From the NCBI GenBank assembly GCA_026390555.1, contig JAPLFS010000072.1, positions 1 through 64,000 on the forward strand: 64,000 nt of DNA. Reading direction: 5' to 3'. Below, in pieces: positions 7,836-15,424 of this stretch. This stretch comes from Pseudomonadota bacterium (lineage in GTDB: Bacteria > Bdellovibrionota_C > UBA2361 > OMII01). The notes below the pieces were generated by a model. The model was not told where the DNA came from. It did not search any database and saw nothing but the letters and a program-made list of their open reading frames with translations. Both the position numbers and the translations under genes were made by a program. Positions within the stretch are counted from its first letter, which is position 1. Each line of letters starts with the position of its first letter.

Positions 7836-8606
7836 TTACGAGGCGGGCTGCTCCTTACGAGCAACTATCTCCCTGATCCCTTCGAAACCTGGCAGGTTAA
7901 GCTTTACCCGTGCCGTACGGCTCCCTATCTGCGCCAGAGCGTTAGCATCAGAGAAGCTAAAAAGATGAAATTGCAGCTTAGGCCAGCTCTTCTTAAAGTA
8001 TTCCGCCGAATCTCCATATGCCAGGTCAAAGGCCCGAAAACCGTAATTCTCTACCAGGTTACGGATCTCTGCCTTGCGATTGGGGGTCTTATCGAGCCGA
8101 CTTGGAATAGCAATGCCACCAAAGGCATCGAGGGTCTCTAGGATCTCACGCAGCGGTTTCGTAACAAGATGCCTGTGTCTGCTATCTGCCTGACTAGGAA
8201 CATCCATGGCCTTTAGAAATCTGTTAATATGTTCCGCCTTTGTATTCTCTGGGAATAAGCATGACATAACAACATCATCACAGTTACCAACCCTACATCT
8301 AAGGCCTACTCCCGGAATAACGGTCAGTGGTGAATCCTTAGAGGCAGAAACCATTCGATCAATGAAATCAGCACTAAAAAGATCGGTAATTGCTATAACA
8401 TCGAGCCCCTTAACCTTAGCAAGCCGCACAATCGCAGGTGCTGCGTCCAATCCATCAAGGCTGATATAACCGCTTGATGCCGGGCTATACACGCGCAGAT
8501 CAAGCACATAGTTTTTTGCCCGCGAGCGTGTTTTCTCTACCTTGGATGCTAGTGGCTGATCTATCTCAAGTGTAATTTCAGATCTCTCTTTCTTTGCTCG
8601 TGCCAT
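7836..8606 (-). CDS. PHP-like domain protein with degenerate metal site
   Basis: The strand and loop order follows PHP phosphoesterases: LDLRVYSPASSG (normally DLHxHxxxS), GLDVIAITDLFSAD (normally ITDHD), TVIPGVGLRC (normally IPGIE), GGIAIPSRLD (normally aHP) and LFSFSDANAL (normally GSDAH). Nearly every metal-binding His/Glu is replaced, so the protein is probably not a metallophosphoesterase any more, though the fold seems kept. It may have a binding or structural role; that is inference. The first 25 residues are basic and probably disordered. Confidence 0.65.
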   Translation of the reverse strand: MARAKKERSEITLEIDQPLASKVEKTRSRAKNYVLDLRVYSPASSGYISLDGLDAAPAIVRLAKVKGLDVIAITDLFSADFIDRMVSASKDSPLTVIPGVGLRCRVGNCDDVVMSCLFPENTKAEHINRFLKAMDVPSQADSRHRHLVTKPLREILETLDAFGGIAIPSRLDKTPNRKAEIRNLVENYGFRAFDLAYGDSAEYFKKSWPKLQFHLFSFSDANALAQIGSRTARVKLNLPGFEGIREIVARKEQPAS

Positions 8607-8635
8607 ACTAGTCCTAATAATTATCTTCTATTAAA

Positions 8636-9157
8636 CTACTCGGAACTCGAACGGATTCCTTCACGTAACTTCCTGTTCTGCTCCTCTGCCGCGCCTTTTG
8701 TATCAGCCTGCTGTACATTCTGGCCTCTGGCATCTGTCGATTCAAGCAGTTCACGCAGCATAGACTTTACCGCGCCGATCTGAAGCTCTAGTCGCCCAAT
8801 ATCACTCGATGTTGGAACGCTACCAAACATAGAGAGCACTCGATCAACTTTGGTCAACAACCCAGTTACCTTTGATGCAAGCAGATCAACCCGCCCCTCA
8901 AGCAATCGCAGGTCGGTCGTCGACGCTATCCCCATCATGCGTGTGATGGTTGCTGCACTTACCTCAACGCGTGGCGCATCCGTTACGGTCCCTGTTGCTA
9001 TCGCAGCAGTAGCGGTAGGGGTAGCGCTAGTGGTAACGGCACTCTGAACCGGAATCGATGACTGGACGCCTGGTTCTGTAACAGAGACCTTCGAAGCCTC
9101 GCTCTGCGCTGCCTCCTGGCCTAATATCGTTGAACTAGGATCTGCATCCATTACCAT
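8636..9157 (-). CDS. hypothetical protein with alanine/threonine-rich N-terminus and coiled coil
   Basis: Not recognised as a known family. With a start at 9157 or 9151 (ATGGTAATG, after GGGGAG) the product is about 173 residues. Residues 1-80 are low-complexity (Ala, Thr, Ser, Val); the rest holds two helical heptad-rich segments (TTDLRLLEGRVDLLASKVTG and DIGRLELQIGAVKSMLRELL) that predict a coiled coil. No signal peptide. It lies 29 bases upstream of the PHP-like gene and may share its transcript. Confidence 0.55.
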   Translation of the reverse strand: MVMDADPSSTILGQEAAQSEASKVSVTEPGVQSSIPVQSAVTTSATPTATAAIATGTVTDAPRVEVSAATITRMMGIASTTDLRLLEGRVDLLASKVTGLLTKVDRVLSMFGSVPTSSDIGRLELQIGAVKSMLRELLESTDARGQNVQQADTKGAAEEQNRKLREGIRSSSE

Positions 9158-9266
9158 CTCTCCCCTCTTAATCTGCGCATACTTAAGGCACACGCACCTG
9201 TGGCCTAATCCAAGCCGCAGATATAAGGATGATAATGGGTGCCTAAGGGATTCCGTTGGGTGGTAT

Positions 9267-10667
9267 TTATCCGCCGGATCTAACTCTGGCTGAGGGGCTG
9301 CTATTGGCTATCGCAACTACCTGTTCAGGCTCTACTTTAAGTGAGGGCACAGGATCTACCTTTTTAATTGAGATGCGCGCGATGCGGTGTTTATGAACCT
9401 CTGTTATAGCAAAGATGTAGCTGCCTCGCACAAATGACTCCCCCTCACTCGGCACCCGTCGTAGCTGCGCCAGGATAAAGCCCGCAACCGTCTCGTACTC
9501 CCCTGCTGGCAGCACGATACCGTAGTCCGCCTTGATGCGCTCAATAGAGATAGATCCATCAACAAAGATGGCCCCGTCTACCTCTCGTGTAAGGTGTTGC
9601 CTCTCAAGCGGCGAGTCGAACTCATCAAAGATATCTCCAACGATCTCTTCCACAAGATCCTCAAGGGTAACGATGCCATCAACTCCGCCGTGCTCATCAA
9701 GCACCACTGCGATATGGATCCCACGCTGTCGAAACTCTATCAGCAATTCATTAACCGGTTTTGTATTAGGCACAGAGTGTGCTGGTCGCAGATATGTCTG
9801 CCAACTTACCCCTGAAAGCGAGCGCCCAACTAATGGAAGAAGATCTTTTGCCAGTAGTATTCCACGCACCTCATCGAGATCGCGTCCGCATACCAATACT
9901 CGCGAAACCCCCTCCCGAGTTAAGACGTTAAGCAGCTCTGCTGTTGTCCCCTGCTCCTTAACCCAAACAATATCCTTGCGAGGGGTCATAATCTCGCGAG
10001 TAAAGCGCTCTGAGAGCTCAACAACCCCGTCAATAAGGGCGCGCTCCTCTTCTTCAAGCGTACCGTTCTCAGAGCTAATCTTTACGATCTCACTCAGATC
10101 ATCTGAGGATACAGACATCTCACGCTCATTGCTGATTCGCACATCGAATCGACTCAATACACGGCTCACCGCTCGATGGGCGAAGACAAGGATCGGCCCA
10201 AATAATTTGTAGGCCAGCGTTAGTACCACCGATACCGCACAGAGCGAGCGCTCCGGATACTGCAGAGATACAGCCTTTGCAATCTGAACTAGTATCAACG
10301 TTAGCGCGATCACCGCACAAAAAGTGATTATGGAGATGCACCACGAGATACCCCATAAACCAACTCCACCTCCGAGTACTGCGCGCGGAACTGCGCCCGT
10401 AAAAAAAGCCAGAAAAAATCCCGCCGATATAGATGAAAGCAACCTACCGAACTGCGTAAAGAGCAGATAGCGACCTGAGGCATCAACGATCCGTTGTGCG
10501 GCTGTGGCACCTCGTCCACCCGACTCAACTATCTCTTCAAGTCTTAGGGTGCGACTCCGTGCGATCGCTAGCGACCCTACGATAAAGAAGATATAGGCCG
10601 CGATAGCTATAACTACGGGGATGCCGGACCAGAAGAGCGCCAAAACAATATCTGAGTTCATGTCCAT
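9267..10667 (-). CDS. CorC/HlyC-type membrane protein with CBS pair (CNNM family)
   Basis: An inner-membrane protein of 466 residues. About four hydrophobic segments lie in residues 8-165, followed by the characteristic linker EEERALIDGVVELSERFTRE and IMTPRKDIVWV. A CBS pair follows (two half sites, the second with GVDGIVTLEDLVEEIVGDI), then DEFD and a C-terminal CorC_HlyC domain. Members of this family are linked to Mg2+/Co2+ efflux and to envelope function. The N-terminal membrane domain is less conserved than in typical CNNM proteins. The C-terminal 25 residues are low-complexity. Confidence 0.88.
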   Translation of the reverse strand: MDMNSDIVLALFWSGIPVVIAIAAYIFFIVGSLAIARSRTLRLEEIVESGGRGATAAQRIVDASGRYLLFTQFGRLLSSISAGFFLAFFTGAVPRAVLGGGVGLWGISWCISIITFCAVIALTLILVQIAKAVSLQYPERSLCAVSVVLTLAYKLFGPILVFAHRAVSRVLSRFDVRISNEREMSVSSDDLSEIVKISSENGTLEEEERALIDGVVELSERFTREIMTPRKDIVWVKEQGTTAELLNVLTREGVSRVLVCGRDLDEVRGILLAKDLLPLVGRSLSGVSWQTYLRPAHSVPNTKPVNELLIEFRQRGIHIAVVLDEHGGVDGIVTLEDLVEEIVGDIFDEFDSPLERQHLTREVDGAIFVDGSISIERIKADYGIVLPAGEYETVAGFILAQLRRVPSEGESFVRGSYIFAITEVHKHRIARISIKKVDPVPSLKVEPEQVVAIANSSPSARVRSGG

Positions 10668-10961
10668 AGGGCTTTATGAAGGGTTAGAAAATAACAACGC
10701 CAAACCGCAGGTAAATGGGTCGACAGGAAGCGCTTGCGGTTTTTTGAACTGATTGAGGCGTCGTAATGCCCATAGGTATCCCTCTATTGTGAGGATCTGA
10801 GCCCAACATTGTCAACAAAACCCCGCATTTATAGAAAAACATCTGTATTATTAGGCGCTTAGCTATACCAATTGTGTCCTCTAATGAGGTCTCTAATAAT
10901 ACTATTAATACATTATTAAGACCGCTGGTGTGATGTAAGCGATGCGTCTAGTTTAGTAGTC
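10668..10961. other. intergenic region with probable promoters for both flanking genes
   Basis: Two genes diverge from this 294-base AT-rich region. A possible plus-strand promoter is TTGTGT (10872-10877), a 16-base spacer and TAATAA (10894-10899). The spacer contains a small palindrome CCTCTAATGAGG, which could be an operator. No open frame or repeat is seen. Confidence 0.35.
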
Positions 10962-13166
10962 ATGGAAGCAACTCGCGAAATAATGTGGAATCTCAATACC
11001 CTGCCTAATGTTATAGGGCTCTACGGATTGTTGCTTGTAGCGCTAGTAATAGGGGTTAACGGGGTTATACGAAGGGTCGAGCTGTGGAGCTCCGGCCAGC
11101 CCTCTCCTGAACATAGCGGTCACTGGCTCTACCGACTCGACGATCTAATTCAGTACGGATTTTTTCATAAGAAGGTGGCTCGTAGCAGTAGTAACGGCTC
11201 AGCCATGGCGCACCTCTTAGTATACCTTGGTTTTCTTGTACTGTTTTTTACAACCACGATGGTATTTATCCACCACGATCTAGGCATCGAGATCTATAAG
11301 GGACAATTCTATCTATACGTAACGATGTTCAGCGATATCTTCGGGCTCTTGATGCTCGCAGGGATCCTCTTCTTTGGGTATCGGCGCTTTATCGAACACG
11401 CCGATGCCGTTCACAATTCATGGAACAGTATCTTCATCCTCGCCATGCTGGCGCTACTCGTTGTGCAGGGATTTTTGTTGGAGGGTCTGCGCATACATGC
11501 CACAGATGATCCGTGGGCGCTCTACTCTCCGATCGGATGGTTGGTTGCAAAGTCGCTCTGGTTCCTTCCTGAAGCACAGGCCAAGCTCGCTCACTACGGA
11601 ACCTGGTGGTTTCACACCCTGACGGTCTACGCATTTGTAGCGCTTTTTCCCTACACAAAGTTTTTTCACATGCTGACGAGCCCGCTCAATCTATTCTTCG
11701 CTCGAACTGTGCGGCCAAAGGGCGCTCTGCCCTTTATCGGAGATCTGGAGAAGATGATGGAGAGTGGCGAGGAGCTTTCGCTCGGGCTCGGCACTATTAA
11801 GGACTATACCTGGAAGAATCTCCTTGATCTCGATGCATGTACGGAGTGCGGTCGGTGTCAGGAGGTTTGTCCGGCCTATATCTCTGGCAAACCACTCTCT
11901 CCGAAATGGGTCATACTAGATACGCGCAACCACGCATTTGCGTTGCACGCCAAGGGAGAGCTTTTAAACTCGAAACTTCCCCTAGCGGCGCGTGCCCTCG
12001 ACAGCTCACTCTCACAGGGTGTGCTACTGCCTTTTAATAACCTGCGCGCTGATGGGGAGGGCTACATTGCAGATGGCTCTTTCAGAGCTACTAATCCACT
12101 TGTTCAGAACGCCTCACGCACACTTGGAGCTACAGCTAGCGCCACTATTGCGGGGGATGTAATGGATCCCAGCGTATTCTGGAGCTGCACTACCTGCATG
12201 GCGTGTGTTCAGGCCTGTCCGGTCGGCATTAACCAAGTCGATCAGATCGTTGGAAATCGCCGCCATATGACGATGATGCAGGGGCAGCTACCTCAAGAGG
12301 CACAGGCGACCCTACGCTCACTTGAGAGTCGCGCTAATCCCTACGGCCCGCCAGAAGATCGTACTAAGTGGCTCGATGGTCTTGGCGTAAAGCTATTACA
12401 ACCCGGAGACGCTGTGGACTACCTCTATTGGGTAGGGTGTGTATCGGCCTTTGATCCGAGTAAGCAAAAGATCGCAAAGGCGCTCGTTACCATTATGCAG
12501 CAGGCCAAGCTCTCCTTCGGAGTGCTTGGTTCGATGGAGGGGTGTAGTGGAGATCCTGCGCGTCGATTAGGAGAGGAGAACCTCTTTCAGACCCTAGCTA
12601 AACAGAATATCGCAACCCTTAAGTCGGTCTCATTTAAATATCTGGTGGCGAACTGTCCGCACTGTTTCAATACCATTAAGAATGAGTATCCTCAGTTTGG
12701 AAACCTTGGGAACGGTCTTCAGCCCGAGATCATCCACCATTCGGTACTCCTTAAGAAGCTACTGGCGGAGGATAAGCTCACGCTCAAGGATGGTGGTATG
12801 AAAGATGTTACGTTCCACGACCCATGTTACCTAGGCCGTTACAATGACGAGTATGATGCGCCACGCGACAGTCTTAAAGCTATTAAGGGGCTTAAAATTA
12901 TCGAGATGGAGCGCAGCCGAGAGAAGGGACTCTGCTGCGGAGCTGGCGGGGGTCATTTTTGGATGGATCTTAAGATAGGTGGTGGTGAGCGTATTAATTC
13001 GATTAGAGCCGCTGAAGCAGCTGCCACCGGCGCTTCAACGGTTGCGACCGGATGTCCTTTTTGTATGCAGATGATGGAGGACGGGGTTAAACTTACTAAT
13101 AACGAGCATAAGATCGATGTCAGAGATCTCGCTGAGATTATCGTTGAGAGGTTACAATGCAGCTAA
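10962..13166 (+). CDS. etfD: EtfD-like membrane Fe-S oxidoreductase (HdrD/CCG-domain)
   Basis: Likely passes electrons from ETF, reduced by acyl-CoA dehydrogenases, to the quinone pool. Five transmembrane helices in residues 17-235 resemble the nitrate-reductase-gamma/HdrE cytochrome domain. Two 4Fe-4S motifs follow: Cys293, 296, 299, 303 (CTECGRCQEVCP) and Cys409, 412, 415, 419 (CTTCMACVQACP). Two CCG domains follow, with cysteines at 493, 528, 565/568 and 622, 658/659, 698/701 (GLCCGAGGG, CPFC). This layout matches EtfD of actinobacteria and related delta-proteobacterial proteins. The acyl-CoA dehydrogenase gene overlaps its stop by ten bases, supporting the role. An alternative start is ATG 10983. 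Confidence 0.85.
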   Translation: MEATREIMWNLNTLPNVIGLYGLLLVALVIGVNGVIRRVELWSSGQPSPEHSGHWLYRLDDLIQYGFFHKKVARSSSNGSAMAHLLVYLGFLVLFFTTTMVFIHHDLGIEIYKGQFYLYVTMFSDIFGLLMLAGILFFGYRRFIEHADAVHNSWNSIFILAMLALLVVQGFLLEGLRIHATDDPWALYSPIGWLVAKSLWFLPEAQAKLAHYGTWWFHTLTVYAFVALFPYTKFFHMLTSPLNLFFARTVRPKGALPFIGDLEKMMESGEELSLGLGTIKDYTWKNLLDLDACTECGRCQEVCPAYISGKPLSPKWVILDTRNHAFALHAKGELLNSKLPLAARALDSSLSQGVLLPFNNLRADGEGYIADGSFRATNPLVQNASRTLGATASATIAGDVMDPSVFWSCTTCMACVQACPVGINQVDQIVGNRRHMTMMQGQLPQEAQATLRSLESRANPYGPPEDRTKWLDGLGVKLLQPGDAVDYLYWVGCVSAFDPSKQKIAKALVTIMQQAKLSFGVLGSMEGCSGDPARRLGEENLFQTLAKQNIATLKSVSFKYLVANCPHCFNTIKNEYPQFGNLGNGLQPEIIHHSVLLKKLLAEDKLTLKDGGMKDVTFHDPCYLGRYNDEYDAPRDSLKAIKGLKIIEMERSREKGLCCGAGGGHFWMDLKIGGGERINSIRAAEAAATGASTVATGCPFCMQMMEDGVKLTNNEHKIDVRDLAEIIVERLQCS

Positions 13167-14302
13167 TCCCCTACTACGCTGAGCACGAGAACTTTATCGA
13201 CTCCGTTACGAAGCTTATTCAACGCGAGCTAGCTCCTCATATCTCTGAGTGGGAACGGGCCGCGCACTTTCCCAATGAGGTCTTTAAGCTGCTTGGCTCG
13301 CAAGGTTATCTAGGCCTCCTTATCTCAGAGGAGTATGGCGGCGCAGGGGGTGATTATAAACTTGCAGGGGCGTGGTGTGAGGCGTTTGGAGAGTTGCCCT
13401 CGGTTGGTCTAACCGTCGCCGTAAATATGCATGCGCTTGTTATAAGCCATGCCCTTGAAAAATTCGGCTCTCAGGAGGCGAAGACTCGCTGGCTCCCCCG
13501 CGCTGTTAAGGGTGAGGCGCTCGGAGCCTACGCATTTACCGAGCCTGGCGCAGGGAGTGACCTGGCCCGTATTAGCACCATTGCTACTCGCAAAGGGGAT
13601 AGATGGGTTATTAACGGCGCAAAGACCTTTATCACTAACGGAGCACGCGCCGACTATATCCTAGTTCTTACTAAAACCGATCCTCAGGCGGGCTATGCAG
13701 GTTTTACGACCTTCGTTGTAGATGCCAAGAGCAAGGGCTTTAAGGTTTCAAAGAAGCTTAGCAAACTTGGCTGGCATGCCTCCGATACTGCGGAGCTGCT
13801 CTTTGAGGATGTCGAGGTCGATGACTCCTGCATCCTTGGAAAGTTAGGAGAGGGTTGGGGTCAAGCGGCGGCGAACCTTAACTGGGAGCGTCTGATGCTC
13901 GCGCTTACCTCACTTGCTGGCGCTCGCATGTGCCTTGCCTCGGCCTCGCTCTACGCCGGACAACGCGAGGCGTTTGGAGAAACGATCGAGCATTTTCCAG
14001 TTATAGCGCGCTACTTAAAAGAGATGCGTAGAAAGATCCTCCTGGGAGAGTCGCTCTCGCACTTAGCCCTTGATAAGTTAACAGCAGGCCAGGAGTGCCG
14101 GCGGTTAGTTGCGATGGCGAAACGGATGATGTGTGACGATGCTGTCTGGATCGCTGATAAGGCTATTCAGATTCACGGTGGCTACGGCTATACAACTGAG
14201 TTCCTACCTGAGCGCTGGTGGCGAGATCTGCGGCTGATGCCGATTGGCGGCGGAACGAGCGAGATTATGACGAATATAATAGTTAAAGAGCTGTGTAGGT
14301 AG
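13157..14302 (+). CDS. acyl-CoA dehydrogenase
   Basis: FAD-dependent alpha,beta-dehydrogenation of acyl-CoA. The substrate/FAD signature AYAFTEPGAGSDLAR, the QIHGGYGYTTEF segment and the C-terminal GGGTSEI are all present; 381 residues is typical. The usual catalytic Glu just before the C-terminal GGT motif is Gly here (PIGGGTSEI), but Glu244 in LNWERLMLA occupies the helix position used by isovaleryl-CoA and long-chain dehydrogenases. This suggests a branched-chain or long-chain substrate. The ATG overlaps the end of the EtfD-like gene, implying translational coupling and shared function. Confidence 0.93.
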   Translation: MQLIPYYAEHENFIDSVTKLIQRELAPHISEWERAAHFPNEVFKLLGSQGYLGLLISEEYGGAGGDYKLAGAWCEAFGELPSVGLTVAVNMHALVISHALEKFGSQEAKTRWLPRAVKGEALGAYAFTEPGAGSDLARISTIATRKGDRWVINGAKTFITNGARADYILVLTKTDPQAGYAGFTTFVVDAKSKGFKVSKKLSKLGWHASDTAELLFEDVEVDDSCILGKLGEGWGQAAANLNWERLMLALTSLAGARMCLASASLYAGQREAFGETIEHFPVIARYLKEMRRKILLGESLSHLALDKLTAGQECRRLVAMAKRMMCDDAVWIADKAIQIHGGYGYTTEFLPERWWRDLRLMPIGGGTSEIMTNIIVKELCR

Positions 14303-14327
14303 TGTTTGTTGCACACCCCCCTAAGCC

Positions 14328-14948
14328 TTAATAAACCCCCTTTAGGTTAACCCCAACGAGTTGGGATTCAAAGAAGCGCCGATCAATCGGTCGCAGTGCC
14401 CGCTCCTGATTACGAGCCAGGACCTGATAGTGCGCGGCCTCAGTTAGCAGAGACACGATGCGATCCCCTTGAGAATCATCGCTCTCCCAGTTGATGCGCG
14501 CCGGATCGGGTAAGACAAAGGGACGAGAAAATCGGCGAAGACTCTTCTCCCCCTCCATATTAAAGTAGAACTCGAAGTATGAAAGCACGAGGTCGCGCGC
14601 CGTGCGGTAGATCGGTTCCCTAAACCGCAGCCCTGGAAAATTTGATTTTGCTACAGCTCCCCACAAGCCCCTCCAACGAAAGGTACAGATGATGTGATCG
14701 TCATCACGCACTGCACAGAGATCTATCAGCGCAGGTTGAAATCCCGACCGACGTAGCGCCGCTGCTGCAAGCAGTGCGCCGTCAAAGCAGTGCGCCATTT
14801 CGTCGCGCAAAGCAGCCCGCGCTGAGAGGTGCCCATCAGCACAGCGGTACGGCAACAGATCTAGACAGTCCTGAACCTTCTCTGGGGAATTCAAACGCTT
14901 CAGCGCTGATAGCTCGCTTTTTAACCACATAGGTAGCTGTTCTTGCAC
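14328..14948 (-). CDS. transglutaminase-like cysteine protein
   Basis: A 206-residue cytoplasmic protein. AHCFDGALLAAAALRRSG (Cys54) and DDDHIICTFRWRGLWGAVAK (His85) have the spacing and surroundings of the Cys and His in transglutaminase-like proteases; the third residue, normally Asp, is not evident. The function is unknown. It is divergent from the Fur-family regulator, and the palindrome at 14985-15006 is 36 bases upstream of its start, so it may be co-regulated with the zinc genes. Confidence 0.6.
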   Translation of the reverse strand: MQEQLPMWLKSELSALKRLNSPEKVQDCLDLLPYRCADGHLSARAALRDEMAHCFDGALLAAAALRRSGFQPALIDLCAVRDDDHIICTFRWRGLWGAVAKSNFPGLRFREPIYRTARDLVLSYFEFYFNMEGEKSLRRFSRPFVLPDPARINWESDDSQGDRIVSLLTEAAHYQVLARNQERALRPIDRRFFESQLVGVNLKGVY

Positions 14949-14984
14949 GAATCCCCTTATTCTGAGAAGTGGCTTCCTAGCTAT

Positions 14985-15006
14985 TGCTAATGCATTATCA
15001 TTAGCA
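14985..15006. promoter_or_regulatory. 22-bp palindromic operator, probable Zur/Fur box
   Basis: Arms TGCTAATG and CATTAGCA are perfect inverted repeats separated by CATTAT. The site lies 37 bases before the Fur-family gene and 36 bases before the divergent gene. The arrangement, size and AT-rich dyad match operators of Fur/Zur proteins, so autoregulation is likely; the exact metal is inferred. Confidence 0.7.
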
Positions 15007-15043
15007 TATGGTCCTTTTGTTATTAAATATCGGTTGATTAGTT

Positions 15044-15424
15044 ATGTCAGCAAGAGCAACAAAGCAAAAAAGCGTTATTCGCGAGGCCCTTGAGCAGGCG
15101 CGCCGTCCCCTCTCTCCGCAGGAGATCTATACTGAGGCACGACAACAGGTTCCCACTCTAAGCATTGCAACGGTCTATCGAGTTGTAAGGACCCTACTCT
15201 CTGAAAAGCTTATCGTACCGGTCGCGGTTCCTGGTGAGTCTGATAGATACGAAACCCAGCTCTGTGCTGCACATCATCATCACCATTTCTGTTGTAACGA
15301 CTGCCACCGCCTGTTCGATATCCCTGGCTGCGGATTGCAGGTTGCGGCTCAACTCCCCAGAGGGTTCTCACTCTCTCGACATGAGGTGATGCTTTACGGA
15401 AGTTGCAGGGATTGTCGTGCCTAA
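15044..15424 (+). CDS. zur: Fur-family metalloregulator, probably Zur
   Basis: A 126-residue repressor with a winged helix (SPQEIYTEARQQVPTLSIATVYRVVRTLL) and a metal-binding C-terminus: HHHHH in AAHHHHHFCCNDC, then the two CxxC structural-zinc motifs (CNDC and CRDC). The next gene encodes a ZnuD-like receptor and starts inside its stop codon, so zinc sensing (Zur) is the best guess over iron or peroxide. A perfect palindrome upstream suggests autoregulation. The protein is slightly shorter than Fur of E. coli. Confidence 0.85.
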   Translation: MSARATKQKSVIREALEQARRPLSPQEIYTEARQQVPTLSIATVYRVVRTLLSEKLIVPVAVPGESDRYETQLCAAHHHHHFCCNDCHRLFDIPGCGLQVAAQLPRGFSLSRHEVMLYGSCRDCRA

